Shown here: piece by piece, positions 53,601 through 64,000 of the stretch
How the letters are laid out: each line of letters begins with the position of its first letter
Position numbering within the stretch: the stretch's first letter is position 1
Made by a program: the position numbers and the translations under genes
From: Chlorokybus atmophyticus
Lineage: Eukaryota; Streptophyta; Chlorokybophyceae; Chlorokybales; Chlorokybaceae
Assembly: GCA_009103225.1 (NCBI GenBank)
Contig: RHPI01003728.1
Coordinates: 164,758 to 228,757 of the forward strand
Reading direction: 5' to 3'
DNA length: 64,000 nt
Notes under the pieces: generated by a model
The model's database searches: none
What the model saw: only the letters and a program-made list of their open reading frames with translations
What the model was told of the DNA's origin: nothing

Positions 53601-54441
53601 CGTTGGACTTCACGGCCCAGCAGTTGGACTTTCCAACCCAGGATGTGGAGCATGCTGCCGCTCCGGCGGGCGCTGCTGAGGAGGTGCAAGAAGACTTGCA
53701 GCAAGATGGGATTGATAACATGCACATAGCTGAGGTGAGCATATAGGTGGTGTTGCATGTACCCGTAGAATTGCGTGTAAGCACCTCAGTACGCTGCTTT
53801 CTCGCCATGAAGCATATGAGAAGTGGGCGCAGGGCTATCGCCATACATGTCAAGCGATAAGGTGCTAACAGTCGTTGCTGTGCAGGAACGTGCTCGTGCG
53901 CGCACAGGGCCTAATTTGCTAGAAAGACATTCTCTCGTGGAGGATGAAGAAGAGGATGATGACGAGGCGGGACATGTGGACAAGTCTGGCTGGTCGGTTC
54001 GCACAAGGTACAAGTCTGCAGTATGGCAAGCGCACAAAGTTGAGGGGGTCAGGTCCCTGATGTGCCGCGTGCACCATGCCTACTTACAACTGATTTGTGG
54101 TGTGGTTACTTGGTCATTGAATGCGTGTTGTTGCTTCACGCCATCAAGGCCATCAGAATGTGACTCAATTAAAATCCTTCAGGAATGTGGCGTCCTTCCT
54201 CAAGAAGAATTTCAAGGAGATGGATCGGCCGTCCAAGTCTCCAGCGAATAAGAAGGCCGCGAGCCACAGCACGCTCGGGCTTGACGCGATGGTGGCGGGC
54301 AAGTCGCGGCGCGAGGCGGCACGCATGTTCTTTGAGATGCTGGTGCTCAAGACCAAGGACTACGTGCATCTGGAGCAGGAGGAGCCGTACAGCGACATCA
54401 CCATCTCAGCGCGCCCGCGCCTTCTTTCTGCACGCGTGTGA
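50627..54441 (+). CDS. RAD21: Cohesin kleisin subunit RAD21/SCC1
   Basis: Bridges the SMC1/SMC3 heads and holds sister chromatids together; cleaved by separase. Exon 1 (50627-50750) encodes the invariant start MFYSHQILARKGPLGTIWIA and AHLDRKLRKAQV. Exon 2 (51220-51323) gives YPKVPIALRLSANLMLGVVR, IYNRKVNYLF. Exon 3 (51473-51651) gives DCSEALVKMKQAFKAAPSAA. The middle, over about ten exons, is acidic and poorly conserved, with two adjacent copies of LPPMEDEV at about 51945-51996 and acidic runs (DEEEDDDEAGHVD). The C-terminal winged helix that binds SMC1 ends the protein: VASFLKKNFKEMDRPSKSP, LDAMVAGKSRREAARMFFEM, LVLKTKDYVHLEQEEPYSDI. Whether it is the mitotic RAD21 or meiotic REC8 paralogue cannot be fixed, but both ends resemble RAD21. 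No clear separase consensus was found by eye. Middle exon borders are approximate. Confidence 0.93.
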
Positions 54442-55184
54442 GACAGCGCGCGGGTCAGTCGTTGCCTGAGGGGAGATGTTGTGCATTCGCTGATGTGCAG
54501 TAGCCTCGTAGTAGTTGCCTTATATTTATACGACTGATTTTATGTGGTAGTGCGGTTCTCCACGATAAACGCCATTATGCTTCTAGTGCACTGTCGCACT
54601 CACTTGGTCGGTCGTTGCCATGGTTGCCATAATTGCATTATGCAGATAGAGCCCGTGTGGGCAGGTATTAATATGCATGTATGCATGTCTAACGGGGAGG
54701 TCTAGACTAGTGTAGTGTAGTGAGGAACAAACAGTGTGTATAGCCCGGTGGTTGTGTTGTAATGTGCTTGCATGTTGCTGTTTGGCATGCTGTGAGCGAG
54801 GTCATGCATGTCTCCAACTACTGCCAGCATATCCTGTATACATTCAATGATAGACACGCAGTCCAGCTTGGCAGCGTCAACAACATGCAGTATTGGCGAA
54901 AAGTATGGGTTTCACCGCATGATCAGAGTTCGGGTGCATGTCGGCCTCGTGCACATGTGAGTGGCATATGTGCATCAATCTCTGTCAGATTGGTATACAG
55001 CGGGAGAAACCCATCACAGCAGCAACACCCATGCCATGCACCTATATGATGCATTGTAATAAACTGCTGCAGTGTGTATATTATATGATGCATGAAGCTA
55101 TGGTTACATCTGACTTCCTGTTCTGAAGCCCAATGGCATGAAACATGCGCATAGGGACCCATTATACTATGTTAAGCTGTCTTG
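54442..55184. other. Convergent 3' spacer, no gene seen
   Basis: 3' flanks of RAD21 (plus) and the ORTHRUS-like gene (minus). AT-rich with a few TGCATG words; no conserved frame. Confidence 0.6.
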
Positions 55185-58100
55185 TTAACTTTGTTGTTTC
55201 TTTCTTGGTCGACCGCGCTTTGCACCAGTTGAGGCTGTAGCGTCAGGGGCTCTACGTTTCTTGTTCATGGCAGCCTCCTGCTTCAGCATTTTCTTCAACA
55301 TGACCTCCACAGCAAGAACATCCGCCTCTTCTTGTTTCTGTTGCAAGAAGAACGCAGCATCGTGGATTGGATGTCAGTGCGTGCAGCAGCACTGTGACAT
55401 GGTGTGCCGTGACAAGCTGTCGAGTAGCAATAGTGTTTGTCGTACCAGAAGTGTTTGCAAGAGACCCTCATCAAACTGTGGGTATCGCTCGCGGAGCTCT
55501 GCCAGTTCCTTCGCGTACTTGTCAGCAGCCGCGCTCACTTGTGCCTCTATCTGTGGCTGTTGTGCAGCGTCTGCGCATACGAAGCGTTACACAAAGCAAA
55601 ACATACCTACAGCAGTGCTGTTACGCAGGACCGTCTCAATTGCACGAGGTTGCAACACCAACAGAGCATGCGTGTTATTGGGGTGCATGCCATAAGACAA
55701 CTTTTGTTAGACATGATACGGGGTTGCTCACCAGTTTCTGGCACCTCTGCCGAACCCCCGGCAGCCATAGCTTCATCTTCAGGTTCTGCATCGTCCTCCG
55801 CATCCTCATCCTCCTGATCTTCGTCGCCCTCATCATCTCCGCTTATAGTCGCTTCCTCCTTGCCTTCTGTGCTGTTCAAGTCCTTAATCTTTTGCTGGAG
55901 CTTCGCGATGATCGCCTCCATCTCATTATTGACCTAACACGCATTTCACCTAAGCAGAACTTCTACTGGTGCTACAGGGTGTATTTTTGCTAAATGATTG
56001 CTTGTTGAAACAGGCAATATACACACGCGGGCACACACACAGAGCGTTACAAGGGCACATGTAGTAGAGAACAGAACACTCCGCCTTGTATCTCACCTTT
56101 GGGTCAGCAACAAAGTCGGCGATGTTGTTGCTGCAGCTCGGGCATTTCTTTTCCTCCTTGCGCACTCGGAGGGAGCGGCCCGAAGGCTTACGTTCGGCAG
56201 CAGTTTCGCTCTTGCCAAAGTGGCTCAGGAGGCAGTCTCTGCAGAAGTTGTGACCGCATGGAGTAGTCGCAGGCACCGCAAGAACGGTCTTGCATATGCC
56301 GCACTTGAACTCTGTCAAGCAACATGTTAGTGTATGCAAGCGAGTTGAGTAACTCTTGCCAACAAGTGATGAGAGAATTGTGTATACATACAAGACCAAG
56401 TTGTTGACCAGGCAGAACCTTTGAGGAGGCGCTGCTGGGCTGTCATCTGCTGCCGCTGGGTTTTGGGTTTGCTGGCTCCACCCATGCTCAGGCGACTGGC
56501 GGGTGGCTGCCCTCGCCATCCCCACCTCTGCGTAGCCTCATCAAAGTCCCACAGAGGCGCTGCAGTGCGACTTTTGTTGTCCTTCGCGTGTGCAAGCTCT
56601 TCGACCTGCATGCGCGCATACCGCTGAGAAGCTGCATCACCACACCACCTTGACACTTAGGTAAAATGGTGTGTTGCAACCCCTACCTCAGGTATGTCTC
56701 GGGGACGATCTCCCTCGTCATTGGTGTTCCATGGTGCCGGCTCGTTGTCGCAACGGACAAAGAGGTACCGACACATCAGTTTATTCTGTGGAAGTGCATA
56801 TGTTGGAAGGCCGGCAGCAATACCCCAGTCTAAGTACACTTGTGCAGAAGCAGTTACATGCAATGATTATGCACAGGGACTTCTACAGATCATATAACGT
56901 GTGTGAAAAGGCCAATGATGTATGTGATGATGATGCAGCTCGTCACCTGAGTTCCTGGGCTTCTCCAGCACTTTTCGATGCGATATACACCGTCGTATCG
57001 AACACCGTTTTTTGGCGCATATGACGATCTCTTCTCCTTATGGCTCCTGTGTTATTGAGCAGATTGCGGAGGAATTTTCAAAAAGAGGACAAACACAGGC
57101 TTTTCATTGCAGCGTGCAAGCACACGCTTACCGCACAACACGGACTGGGAGGCCCTTCAGGCAAGAAACGAGCAGCGCCTTATTCATGTTTGTGAATGTT
57201 TGGTCGCTGCTCTGTTTCTTGTTGGTGCGCTTATTGCCACTGAGATCTCTCCCACCGCTGCCAATATAAACGCGCATCAAACAGCACGTTGGGGCAGGAA
57301 AGCGAACTGTTGAACAATGACTCATCACATCACTACCTTCCGGTGTAAAGAAAATACTCTCCATGGTCTTCATCATCCTCGTAGCCACCTGACAGTGCGA
57401 CGGACTGGGCACCCACCTGTGCAACAAGTACAGGTTGTGTCCCACTCACACGGCAGTGCAAGTGCGATAACCAAAGTACCTCCGACTGTCCAGCAATGCC
57501 CGCAACGTGCGGTCTATGAGCTCCCCATTGCCGGCAATCGAAGCGGTCCTTCCACTCATCTGAAACCAGCACCCCGCGACCTCTTTCGGGATCTGCGGAT
57601 GCTTCAATTGGACCAAAGTGGTCTGGTGGCACAGTGACCTGGCGCACGCAGTGAGAGAGAATCAAGCACAGAATGTTCAAGGCTTGAGAAAGTAAAGCAC
57701 GCATACATGCACGCGCGCGCGCACCCACAAACACGTACACGCGCACATAATGTACCATTATTCGACCGCTGGCAGCATTGGCACGCCCTGCGCGCTGCGC
57801 TCGGTCTGTCGTGAAGGCCTCGTCTGGCCGCAATGAGTTTGCCACAAGGGCTGCATTGAATAAAGCAGTAGACTGCCGTTGTTCGCCCTGGAAGCACAAT
57901 GGGTCATGCATTTGTCAAGTTGACCAGTCTACACTTTGCCAGCCGCCCGCTCACCTTCTTGGCAAGACGGATGGCAGCAACAAGCGCAGTGTTGATCCTG
58001 AGCTGACCCTCGTCGGTGTATTTTCTTGGGATGGATGTTCGACACTTGGGACACGCGGCTTTCGGTTGTGCTGCCCACTTCTGGAGGCACTTTTTGCAGA

Positions 58101-59055
58101 AGTTGTGACCACATGTTGTCTGCAAGCAACGACAGCTGTTGTAATGTAGTGCAGCACATTCCCTAAGAAGCTGCCGGTTGTGACGAGCAGTAAAAGGGAA
58201 GGCACGTGTACAAAGGCATGCTGTACCGTGACTGGGCGCTCACAGAGGTCAAGGCACATAGGACAGGTAAGCTCTTCATCAAAGACACGCTTTGAGGTGG
58301 CGGCTGGTTCAATGGTAGACGTTGTTGCTCGCCTGCCATCGGTGCTGCGCATTTGCGTGCTATCAGCGACTCTGAGGAGCTTGCCACCATCCGCATAGTT
58401 GAGGGAAATGACATACCTTCCCATTCTGGTAGCACCCGCAGACTTGCACATCAGCTGCTGCCTTTTTTGCGCCTTCTCCGCCTCAGTCAGTGTGGTATCA
58501 GCCTGCTCAGCACGATAAGTGCCCATGTCAATCGGACCATGCACACGGATTATGTATACGCAACATGCATTTACTGCTCGACTTGAACGCATGCATATGT
58601 TGATGCAATGGTGCTTGCTTGTGCGCGGGTAATCTCATAACGGCTCATGTAATCAGGGGCAATTTCAGAAACTCAGCACACCTGAATTGCCCGGATTTCG
58701 GCCATCAACTGTGTCTGTGCTGTTTCCACAGATGACGGCTGCAATGCGATGACGGCGCCATCCTCAAAGTCGCAGTCTGGACACACCCACTTGCAAGCTG
58801 CAATAACAGCAATTTCTGGAACCTGTTCAAGCAGTTGAGTGTCCTTCTTACTGTCGCTCTACACACGCACGCACACAACAGCAGATAGTCGACTCTCAAT
58901 TGAACAGCACGTACTTTGAGCAGGCATTCAACATGCCATGGGGAGCCGCAGGACGAGCACCGGGCAACGTCTGCGTCAGCCGGCTTTGTTCCGCATGGTG
59001 AGCATGTGCCATCCTTGGTGAGGGGTAACTGCTGCTGCTGACTGGCAACAACCAT
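55185..59055 (-). CDS. ORTHRUS/VIM (UHRF1-like) PHD-RING-SRA-RING protein
   Basis: Reads hemimethylated CpG through its SRA domain and ubiquitinates histones to sustain DNA methylation, in the nucleus. The order on the minus strand is: PHD finger ([27 protein letters not shown], then [12 protein letters not shown], 59040-58700); RING 1 ([44 protein letters not shown], 58300-58000); SRA ([90 protein letters not shown], 57620-56950); RING 2 ([43 protein letters not shown], about 56310-56100). The acidic coiled tail [20 protein letters not shown] precedes a basic end with an AT-hook-like [11 protein letters not shown], stop at 55185. All zinc ligands are present. Architecture equals plant VIM/ORTH proteins and differs from animal UHRF1, which adds UBL and Tudor domains. 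Confidence 0.94.
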
Positions 59056-60250
59056 CCTACCAGAAGCAAGCGTGAGGTGATAAACAGCATGGTAGTAACA
59101 CAGTCGCTAAGTGGCAATGATTGACGGAGAGGAGCTGTCTGCTTGGAACTCCGCATGTGAACTGACACACCAATGCTACTTGAGCGACTGATTAGCATTG
59201 TGACGTCAACGACTTACACAAACTACAAGCCACAGCAAACGTGATTGACGTACAGCATAGTGGAAATCTCATAACAGCAGTGTTGTCCCATAGAAAGGAG
59301 CTGCTGCAGACAGCTCTTCAGCTAATGTGGACTGACACACAAAAGTGCCACTTGAGCTAACGACCAGCACAGTTTACACTCACAAGTTGCGAATTTGCAA
59401 GCATTACCACGCTAGAACAGACAGAAGTACGCTTGCAACATCTGCACAAATTGGAATTCAAGCAAGTAGCTTCGGGCAGGCAGGTGACAAGACAGCGGAT
59501 AGCCACGCAGTTGCCGCCTGGGCAGTTCAGACCGAACACACCAAGTCAAGCAGCCATATTCCCTGCCTGGTTTATCCTGTCTGCTGCAAAGCCCCAGCGG
59601 ATTTACCTGGACAACCTTACCTCCGCCGCCTTCGCCGCCACCCGCCACGCCTCTAACGTCTCGCCAGAAAGGCGGGAAAGCGAAAGCAAAGCTTTCAAGC
59701 CAGTTCTGGTACTGCTGGTTCTTAAACCCTTTCCATCAACCGCGTTCAGAAACCAGTCCAGTTCCGGCAATTGATCTAGCAAGCGCTGTCGTGCGCTAGC
59801 CAATCAGACGCCGCCATCAAGTTTGGTGGACGCGGTCGTGATATCCTCCGTTGCGTCATCGACAGAACGATGACATAGAGATTTGCCGTTTGGTGAACTC
59901 ACAATTCAGAAAAGTGACCGTAGTAAGAAAGGCAATGTCCGGATATAGTCCGATCTGAAAAAATAGGACCTGTGGCCGCAAAGCATTCCTTTTGACCTGT
60001 TGGCTCTAACGGAGTGTGGGTATTGCGTTGACAAAAGGCGAGGGCATCTCATCGAGTTATGATCCAGCGAGTTACATCAAGGCGTACCGGGATACGCCGT
60101 AGCTTGTGGATAGAGACGAGTGCATTACCGCCGCCGAGGAGTCCACGTGGCAGCAGCAGGCGGTGCGGCGGTGCGGCGGTGCAGGTGGGCAGGGCGAGCA
60201 CAGGCGTGTCGAGCATCACGACAAGCAAAAGCAGCTGGTGAGGTGTCGCA
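59056..60250. promoter_or_regulatory. Divergent region between ORTHRUS-like and YCF54 genes
   Basis: 1.2 kb of shared upstream sequence. A minus-strand open stretch at 59618-59803 (LDWFLNAVDGKGLRTSSTRT) ends at a good donor (GAG|GTAAGG) but has no ATG, so it is at most a non-initiating or 5' leader exon. Further repeats are not obvious. Confidence 0.4.
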
Positions 60251-61751
60251 ATGGTGTCTACAACCATGGCGGCAGCGCGCACAGCGGTCGCACCAGCGGC
60301 GGCGGTCCAGCAGCTGCAGCATCAGCCTGTGAGCAGGCGGCAGAGCAGGCAGCAGAGGCAGCAGAGCGCTTTTGGCGGAGCGGCCGTCTTGCGCTCCCAG
60401 CATGCGTTGCCCGCATTGCGCTCGCACTCGCGCCGGACGTGCAGAGCCGCCGTTGCTGCAGCCGAGAATGCCGCCGCCGCTACCAATCTGGAAAGGGTGA
60501 GCTTAACCTCAGTCACTTGCATGCTTTCTGATCAGTGTAACCCACGAATGTCCTTTCCGTGACGAAGCACGTTGCATGGCTCAAGTTGCACGCTTGCGCA
60601 TCAGATGGTCTCCTTGCATGCATGGCATAACTCAACGCAGCTCTGCGCTGAGTTATGGTGAGCTTAACCTCAGTCACTTGCATGCTTTCTGATCAGTGTA
60701 ACCCATGAATGTCCTTTCCGTGACGAAGTCCGTTGCATGGCTCAAGTTGCACGCTTGCGCATGAGGTGGTCTCCTTGCATGCATTGCATAACTCAACGCA
60801 GCTCTGCCTTGAGTTATTCAATGCATGTTCATGGCGCTGTAAGTTCCTCGTTCAGCTTGCACACTGTTGTTACACATGCTTCATAATGTGTGATTGAGAA
60901 GCCTCCCTTTTAATGTGCTTTGTGTCAGCAGCCCACAGTGCCAACAACATTCCACTTTGTTGTGGGTTCGAGCAAGTTCTTGCTGGACGAGCTGGAAGAG
61001 CTGAAGGAGCTGCTCGTGGAGCGGGCGCGCTATTTCGCAGAGAAGGGCTTTGAACAAAACTTCTGGCTCGTGCAGGTCCGTGCTAGAGCTGCACATTGCA
61101 CGGGCAGCTGGCACAAATGTGCGATGTTGGTTACATGCTGCATATTGTGTTGTCTCGCTTAGTTGTTGTTGTTGTTTATCATACAGTAGACTGATTTATC
61201 TGCCATGCAGTGCTGAGTGTTCAGGAAAACGTAGTGTGATAGGATACTGGCACAGTGTTTGTTCTGTGCCATTACTAGTAATGCCTGATGACAACTGTGT
61301 AATCTGTCCATTGCTTGTAGCTCGTTGCTCGTAACTGTTGCATCTCAATTGAAACTCAATGTATTCTGCCTTCTGTTTGCAGGAGCCTGCTTTTTTGGAC
61401 ACCATGCCTGAAGTTAAAGTACCTCGTCCATGCACAGCGATCGTGTCATTTGACGAGACATGGATCAGGTAACTTTGGTTTCCTTGTCTTACATGAACAT
61501 GTTGCAGCTCCTGTGCAGGGATGATCGTGTACTACTAGGCGGCTGACAGTACTGAGCGTCCAAACAGGTTCATGAAGCTGCGCATTGACCGAGTTCAGCT
61601 TGGCAAGTTTGAAGCGCCCAGCGACAAGATTCCCGTTGCCCTGGCCTCAAAGCAGAAGGTCAAGGATTTTGGGAAGCCAGAGAATTGGGTCGCTCCTTAC
61701 AAGAAGTACGAGGCTGGCTGGTGGGAGAAGTTCGAGCCCAAGGATAGCTAG
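60251..61751 (+). CDS. YCF54: YCF54 / LCAA, aerobic Mg-protoporphyrin ester cyclase subunit
   Basis: Accessory subunit of the oxidative cyclase that forms protochlorophyllide, in the plastid. Four exons (60251-60496, 60929-61075, 61383-61468, 61568-61751) join in phase to 220 residues. Residues 1-82 are an Ala/Gln/Arg-rich transit peptide (MVSTTMAAARTAVAPAAAVQ; a second in-frame ATG lies at 60266). The Ycf54 fold follows: TTFHFVVGSSKFLLDELEEL, KELLVERARYFAEKGFEQNF, WLVQEPAFLDTMPEVKVPRP, AIVSFDETWIRFMKLRIDRV, QLGKFEAPSD. The C terminus adds about 30 plant/alga-style residues, ENWVAPYKKYEAGWWEKFEP KDS. The large first intron contains a 161-bp tandem duplication starting at the splice donor. Confidence 0.93.
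60497..60818 (+). repeat. 161-bp tandem duplication carrying a second splice donor
   Basis: Copies at 60497-60657 and 60658-60818 differ at only a handful of bases. Each begins GTGAGCTTAACCTCAGTCAC and ends in a hairpin CATAACTCAA...TTGAGTTAT-like (CATAACTCAACGCAGCTCTG). Because copy 1 begins exactly at the donor of YCF54 intron 1, copy 2 brings an identical donor sequence (ATG|GTGAGC) into the intron. Confidence 0.92.
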
Positions 61752-62496
61752 ATGGCTGCATTCGGTCTAGTTGGCAGTGCTTGCATATCAATCGCGCGTA
61801 ATGTTGGACATAGCTTAGTCCAAAGGTTTTGTTGGTGTTATGTAGTGATATACATGGTTGGTCGACGGCTTGTGATCGTTCGTGTCTTAAATCTGCTTGC
61901 GCGACTTTGTGTCTGCAATGCATGGGGATTATGTCGCACGATGTGAACCTCAGCCAGCTCATCACCACAATAAGGTGTCCCGTGCATGAGTAGGATGGGT
62001 GTTTCCTGTGCCCGGTCGTAAGCCCTGTACTAAGCACTGCCAAGCGGCTCTAGTAGTGTGCAAATCACTGTCGTCCTCTCCATAGCGCTCTATGACTCTT
62101 ATTGCATTACTCAGACTACATCGATCAAATCATGTACCATATGTGCACTACCAACCACACCCACCCAGCTCGTGCATGGGTGCGTACATGTGATGTCATA
62201 GGTATTTGGGATAGTTTTGGCGTCGTGCAATTCGCAGTGTGTCTTGCAGTGTGTTGCCATAAACAAAACAATCCAGGACTTCAACAAGATACAACGTGCT
62301 CGTTATAGCATACATGCTGGCCAGCACAGCTATTTGGAGCGATTGGTGGCCATTACTAGAACGCGCTCTCCCACCAACAGCCCTGCTAGAACAGTGCCCA
62401 AGGCGCGTTCAACATTGAGTGCCAACGGCGCTTCACTCCATGGCACCTGTTGCACAGCTCCAACGTTAATGCTTGCAGCATCAATGGAGGTGCATG
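61752..62496. other. Convergent 3' spacer, no gene seen
   Basis: 3' flanks of YCF54 (plus) and the GNAT gene (minus); no conserved frame or notable repeat. Confidence 0.6.
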
Positions 62497-63771
62497 TCAC
62501 CAATAAACTTGACTCATCACCTCTGTGAACCCCAGGCGCTCATAAAATGATATTCTGCAATTATGTAAGTTGCAGCGTCAGTTGCAAAAGGAATTCCTGC
62601 CACAACACCGGACGCATGCAACTTGCAGGCTACAACACCTTGACTGGATGGTTGTCAGAAACACCTCACGTCTGGCAGCTTTCTCCAACAGATGCCTCAC
62701 CATGGAGGTCCCATGCCCTTGGTTCCTGTAGGAGTCCTCTCAGCAAGCCTGACACACACACGAAAACAGACAAGAGGCTTGTTTCGTCCAACCTGGAACA
62801 ACTACCACCGACCTGTGTTGCTTGGGTACCACAATGCCCTTGATCATCAAAAACTCCTTCTGCTGTGTCGAACTCTTCAGCTGTTCTGCTTGCCCCTCAC
62901 GATTCAGCTGCCCCACCGCCAGCAGCTCCCCGCTCTCACCGTCCACGCGAATCATTGCGCGGCCTGGCTGCAGGCCAAAGGGGTACATCCTGGGTCAGTG
63001 CATTGAATTGGTCAGTCCTCCTTGTACTGCATAACGTGCTTGTGCGTGTGCATGTGTACGCCCATACACATGGGTACCAACGGGGTTTCACACCAATGTG
63101 AATCGTACACATCCGCTTGCCAAATTAGATAATTGCACGTGCACGTGCATAAGCGTGTACCAAACATACAGAGTCAAGTAGAATGTTTGCAAGCGTAATG
63201 AACACAGTTGCTGGGCAAACCGATGCGAAGTTGTTGGTGTTGTTGCGCAATGAGCAACCTCAGTACTTGCACAACCGCAGGTCTATGCACTACCAATGCC
63301 ATGGTTACTACAAGGTTATGGGAGGGGTACCGTGCTGACAGCCATACGTTGACTAAAATCACAATCTACCGTATGTAGTTGTGTTTGCTTGCGCTACTCC
63401 TGTGTAGCTCACGTGCGACGTGCACGCATGGTGGTGCTGTGCATTGAAGTGACTACAAATGATAGTTCAAAGCACGCACAAACTTACGCTGCCACATTAA
63501 TCGAGACTGGAGGCAGCATGGGATGGGAAGGCGTTGAACTCGCTGTGACTTACTTCTCCTCCAGCAGGAGCTGGCGCAGCTTAGGCATGTCATCCGCAGT
63601 GGCCGTTCTGAACTTCGGGGCAGCCTCAGCAGCACAAACGACAGCAGGACCGCTTCTGTGCCATCCGCCGAACGCCACCGCCCTCGGGGTACGTCCCCTT
63701 ACCCGAGAGCATGACGATGGCGACGGCAGCGACACGACCGCAGCCACCGCCACCGTCGCCGCCGACGCCAT
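62497..63771 (-). CDS. GNAT-family N-acetyltransferase, plastid-targeted
   Basis: Transfers acetyl from acetyl-CoA to an amine; substrate unknown. Four exons (63554-63771, 62813-62989, 62639-62725, 62497-62554) join in phase to 179 residues. Residues 1-50 look like a transit peptide (MASAATVAVAAVVSLPSPSS). The GNAT fold begins FRTATADDMPKLRQLLLEEK; strand-helix MYPFGLQPGRAMIRVDGESG, ELLAVGQLN; then beta4 and the CoA pyrophosphate loop GIVVPKQHRNQGHGTSMVRH (Q/RxxGxG-type QGHGTS) with helix LLEKAARREVFLTTI; the C-terminal motif ISFYERLGFTEVMSQVYW is a textbook GNAT end. Plant plastid GNATs of this size acetylate protein N termini or lysines; that assignment is by analogy. The start is the ATG at 63771; the frame extends up only from a GTG. 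Confidence 0.9.
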
Positions 63772-64000
63772 GACCAAGCATGCAAGACACACTGCTTGCA
63801 GCCGTTCTTGAAATGTTTTGAGGAGGGAGTCAAGGAAAGTCTCCACTTTCCAGAAAAACTCGACGAAGAATGATTGACTTCAAGGATTCTTCAGTACTTA
63901 CCGAGTAAGGAGCGAAGTAAGGTTTCCGTGCATTCCGGGAAAAGCTGGAGTTTGAACTCCAGCTATACAAAGCAGCTGCTTGCTGTGTTGCTCTGTGGTC
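63772..64000. other. Window edge, upstream of the GNAT gene
   Basis: Contains a small palindrome AGCTGGAGTT-TG-AACTCCAGCT at 63944-63965. A minus-strand donor-like CGGTAAGTACT at about 63895-63905 hints at an exon of a further gene or of a 5' leader; not enough sequence to tell. Confidence 0.4.

Noticed and set aside
59603-59803. 66-codon minus-strand coding exon upstream of ORTHRUS
   Set aside because: The frame starts at TTG right after a stop and has no ATG; the donor is good, so at most a leader exon.
1-64000. CRISPR arrays, bacterial operons, phage defence systems
   Set aside because: Spliceosomal introns throughout and eukaryotic gene families; the palindrome clusters lack regular direct repeats with unique spacers and any cas-like gene.

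Overview
This is a window of a eukaryotic nuclear genome. It has densely intron-split genes (GT-AG introns of roughly 70-650 bp plus one GC-AG intron) and no operons or Shine-Dalgarno sites. The gene content is that of a photosynthetic green-lineage organism, most likely a green or early streptophyte alga: a plastid-type carbamoyl-phosphate synthase small subunit, YCF54/LCAA of chlorophyll synthesis, a plant-type PYRR (degenerate deaminase + reductase + YbiA domain), an ORTHRUS/VIM-type PHD-RING-SRA-RING protein, NF-YB, a RAD21 cohesin kleisin, an LMBR1 membrane protein, and several products with plastid-like N termini. Species cannot be assigned from the sequence alone. Exon boundaries were read by eye from splice sites, reading phase and family conservation; phase agreement was checked exon by exon for the SET, SnoaL-like, PYRR, GNAT, YCF54 and DnaJ-zinc-finger genes.

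Layout. 1-4.2 kb: gene-free, made of clusters of short palindromes, a small TA-flanked inverted-repeat transposon, a tRNA-like fragment and a frameshifted virus-like ORF remnant. 4.2-7.0 kb: nothing convincing. 7.0-8.1 kb (-): DnaJ-type zinc-finger protein. 8.9-12.1 kb (+): CARA. 12.1-15.3 kb: AT-rich spacer. 15.3-16.8 kb (+): BCP/PrxQ-type peroxiredoxin with a long charged N terminus. 18.6-21.3 kb (-): SUV39-type SET methyltransferase preceded by an F-box-like exon. 21.4-22.3 kb (+): small membrane protein. 23.0-24.7 kb (-): plastid-like SnoaL/NTF2 protein. 25.4-26.3 kb (+): acidic Lys/Glu/Ala/Pro-rich protein whose first exon matches that of the peroxiredoxin. 26.3-31.0 kb: AT-rich spacer. 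31.1-31.9 kb (-): NF-YB. 33.9-37.2 kb (-): EF-hand/ASH-like protein of unknown function. 37.2-40.1 kb: spacer containing a 6-N assembly gap. 40.1-43.5 kb (-): PYRR. 44.6-48.3 kb (+): LMBR1-family protein. 50.6-54.4 kb (+): RAD21. 55.2-59.1 kb (-): ORTHRUS/UHRF1-like. 60.3-61.8 kb (+): YCF54. 62.5-63.8 kb (-): GNAT acetyltransferase.

The genes are housekeeping and are not an operon-like system. Themes that recur are plastid metabolism (CARA, PYRR, YCF54, probably the DnaJ-zinc-finger, SnoaL and GNAT proteins) and chromatin (SET methyltransferase, ORTHRUS, RAD21, NF-YB). The least ordinary items are the apparent F-box/pre-SET/SET fusion, the shared first exon of two otherwise unrelated proteins, the peroxiredoxin with an altered active-site loop, the palindrome-cluster region at 1-3.5 kb, and a 161-bp intron duplication that copies a splice donor in YCF54.
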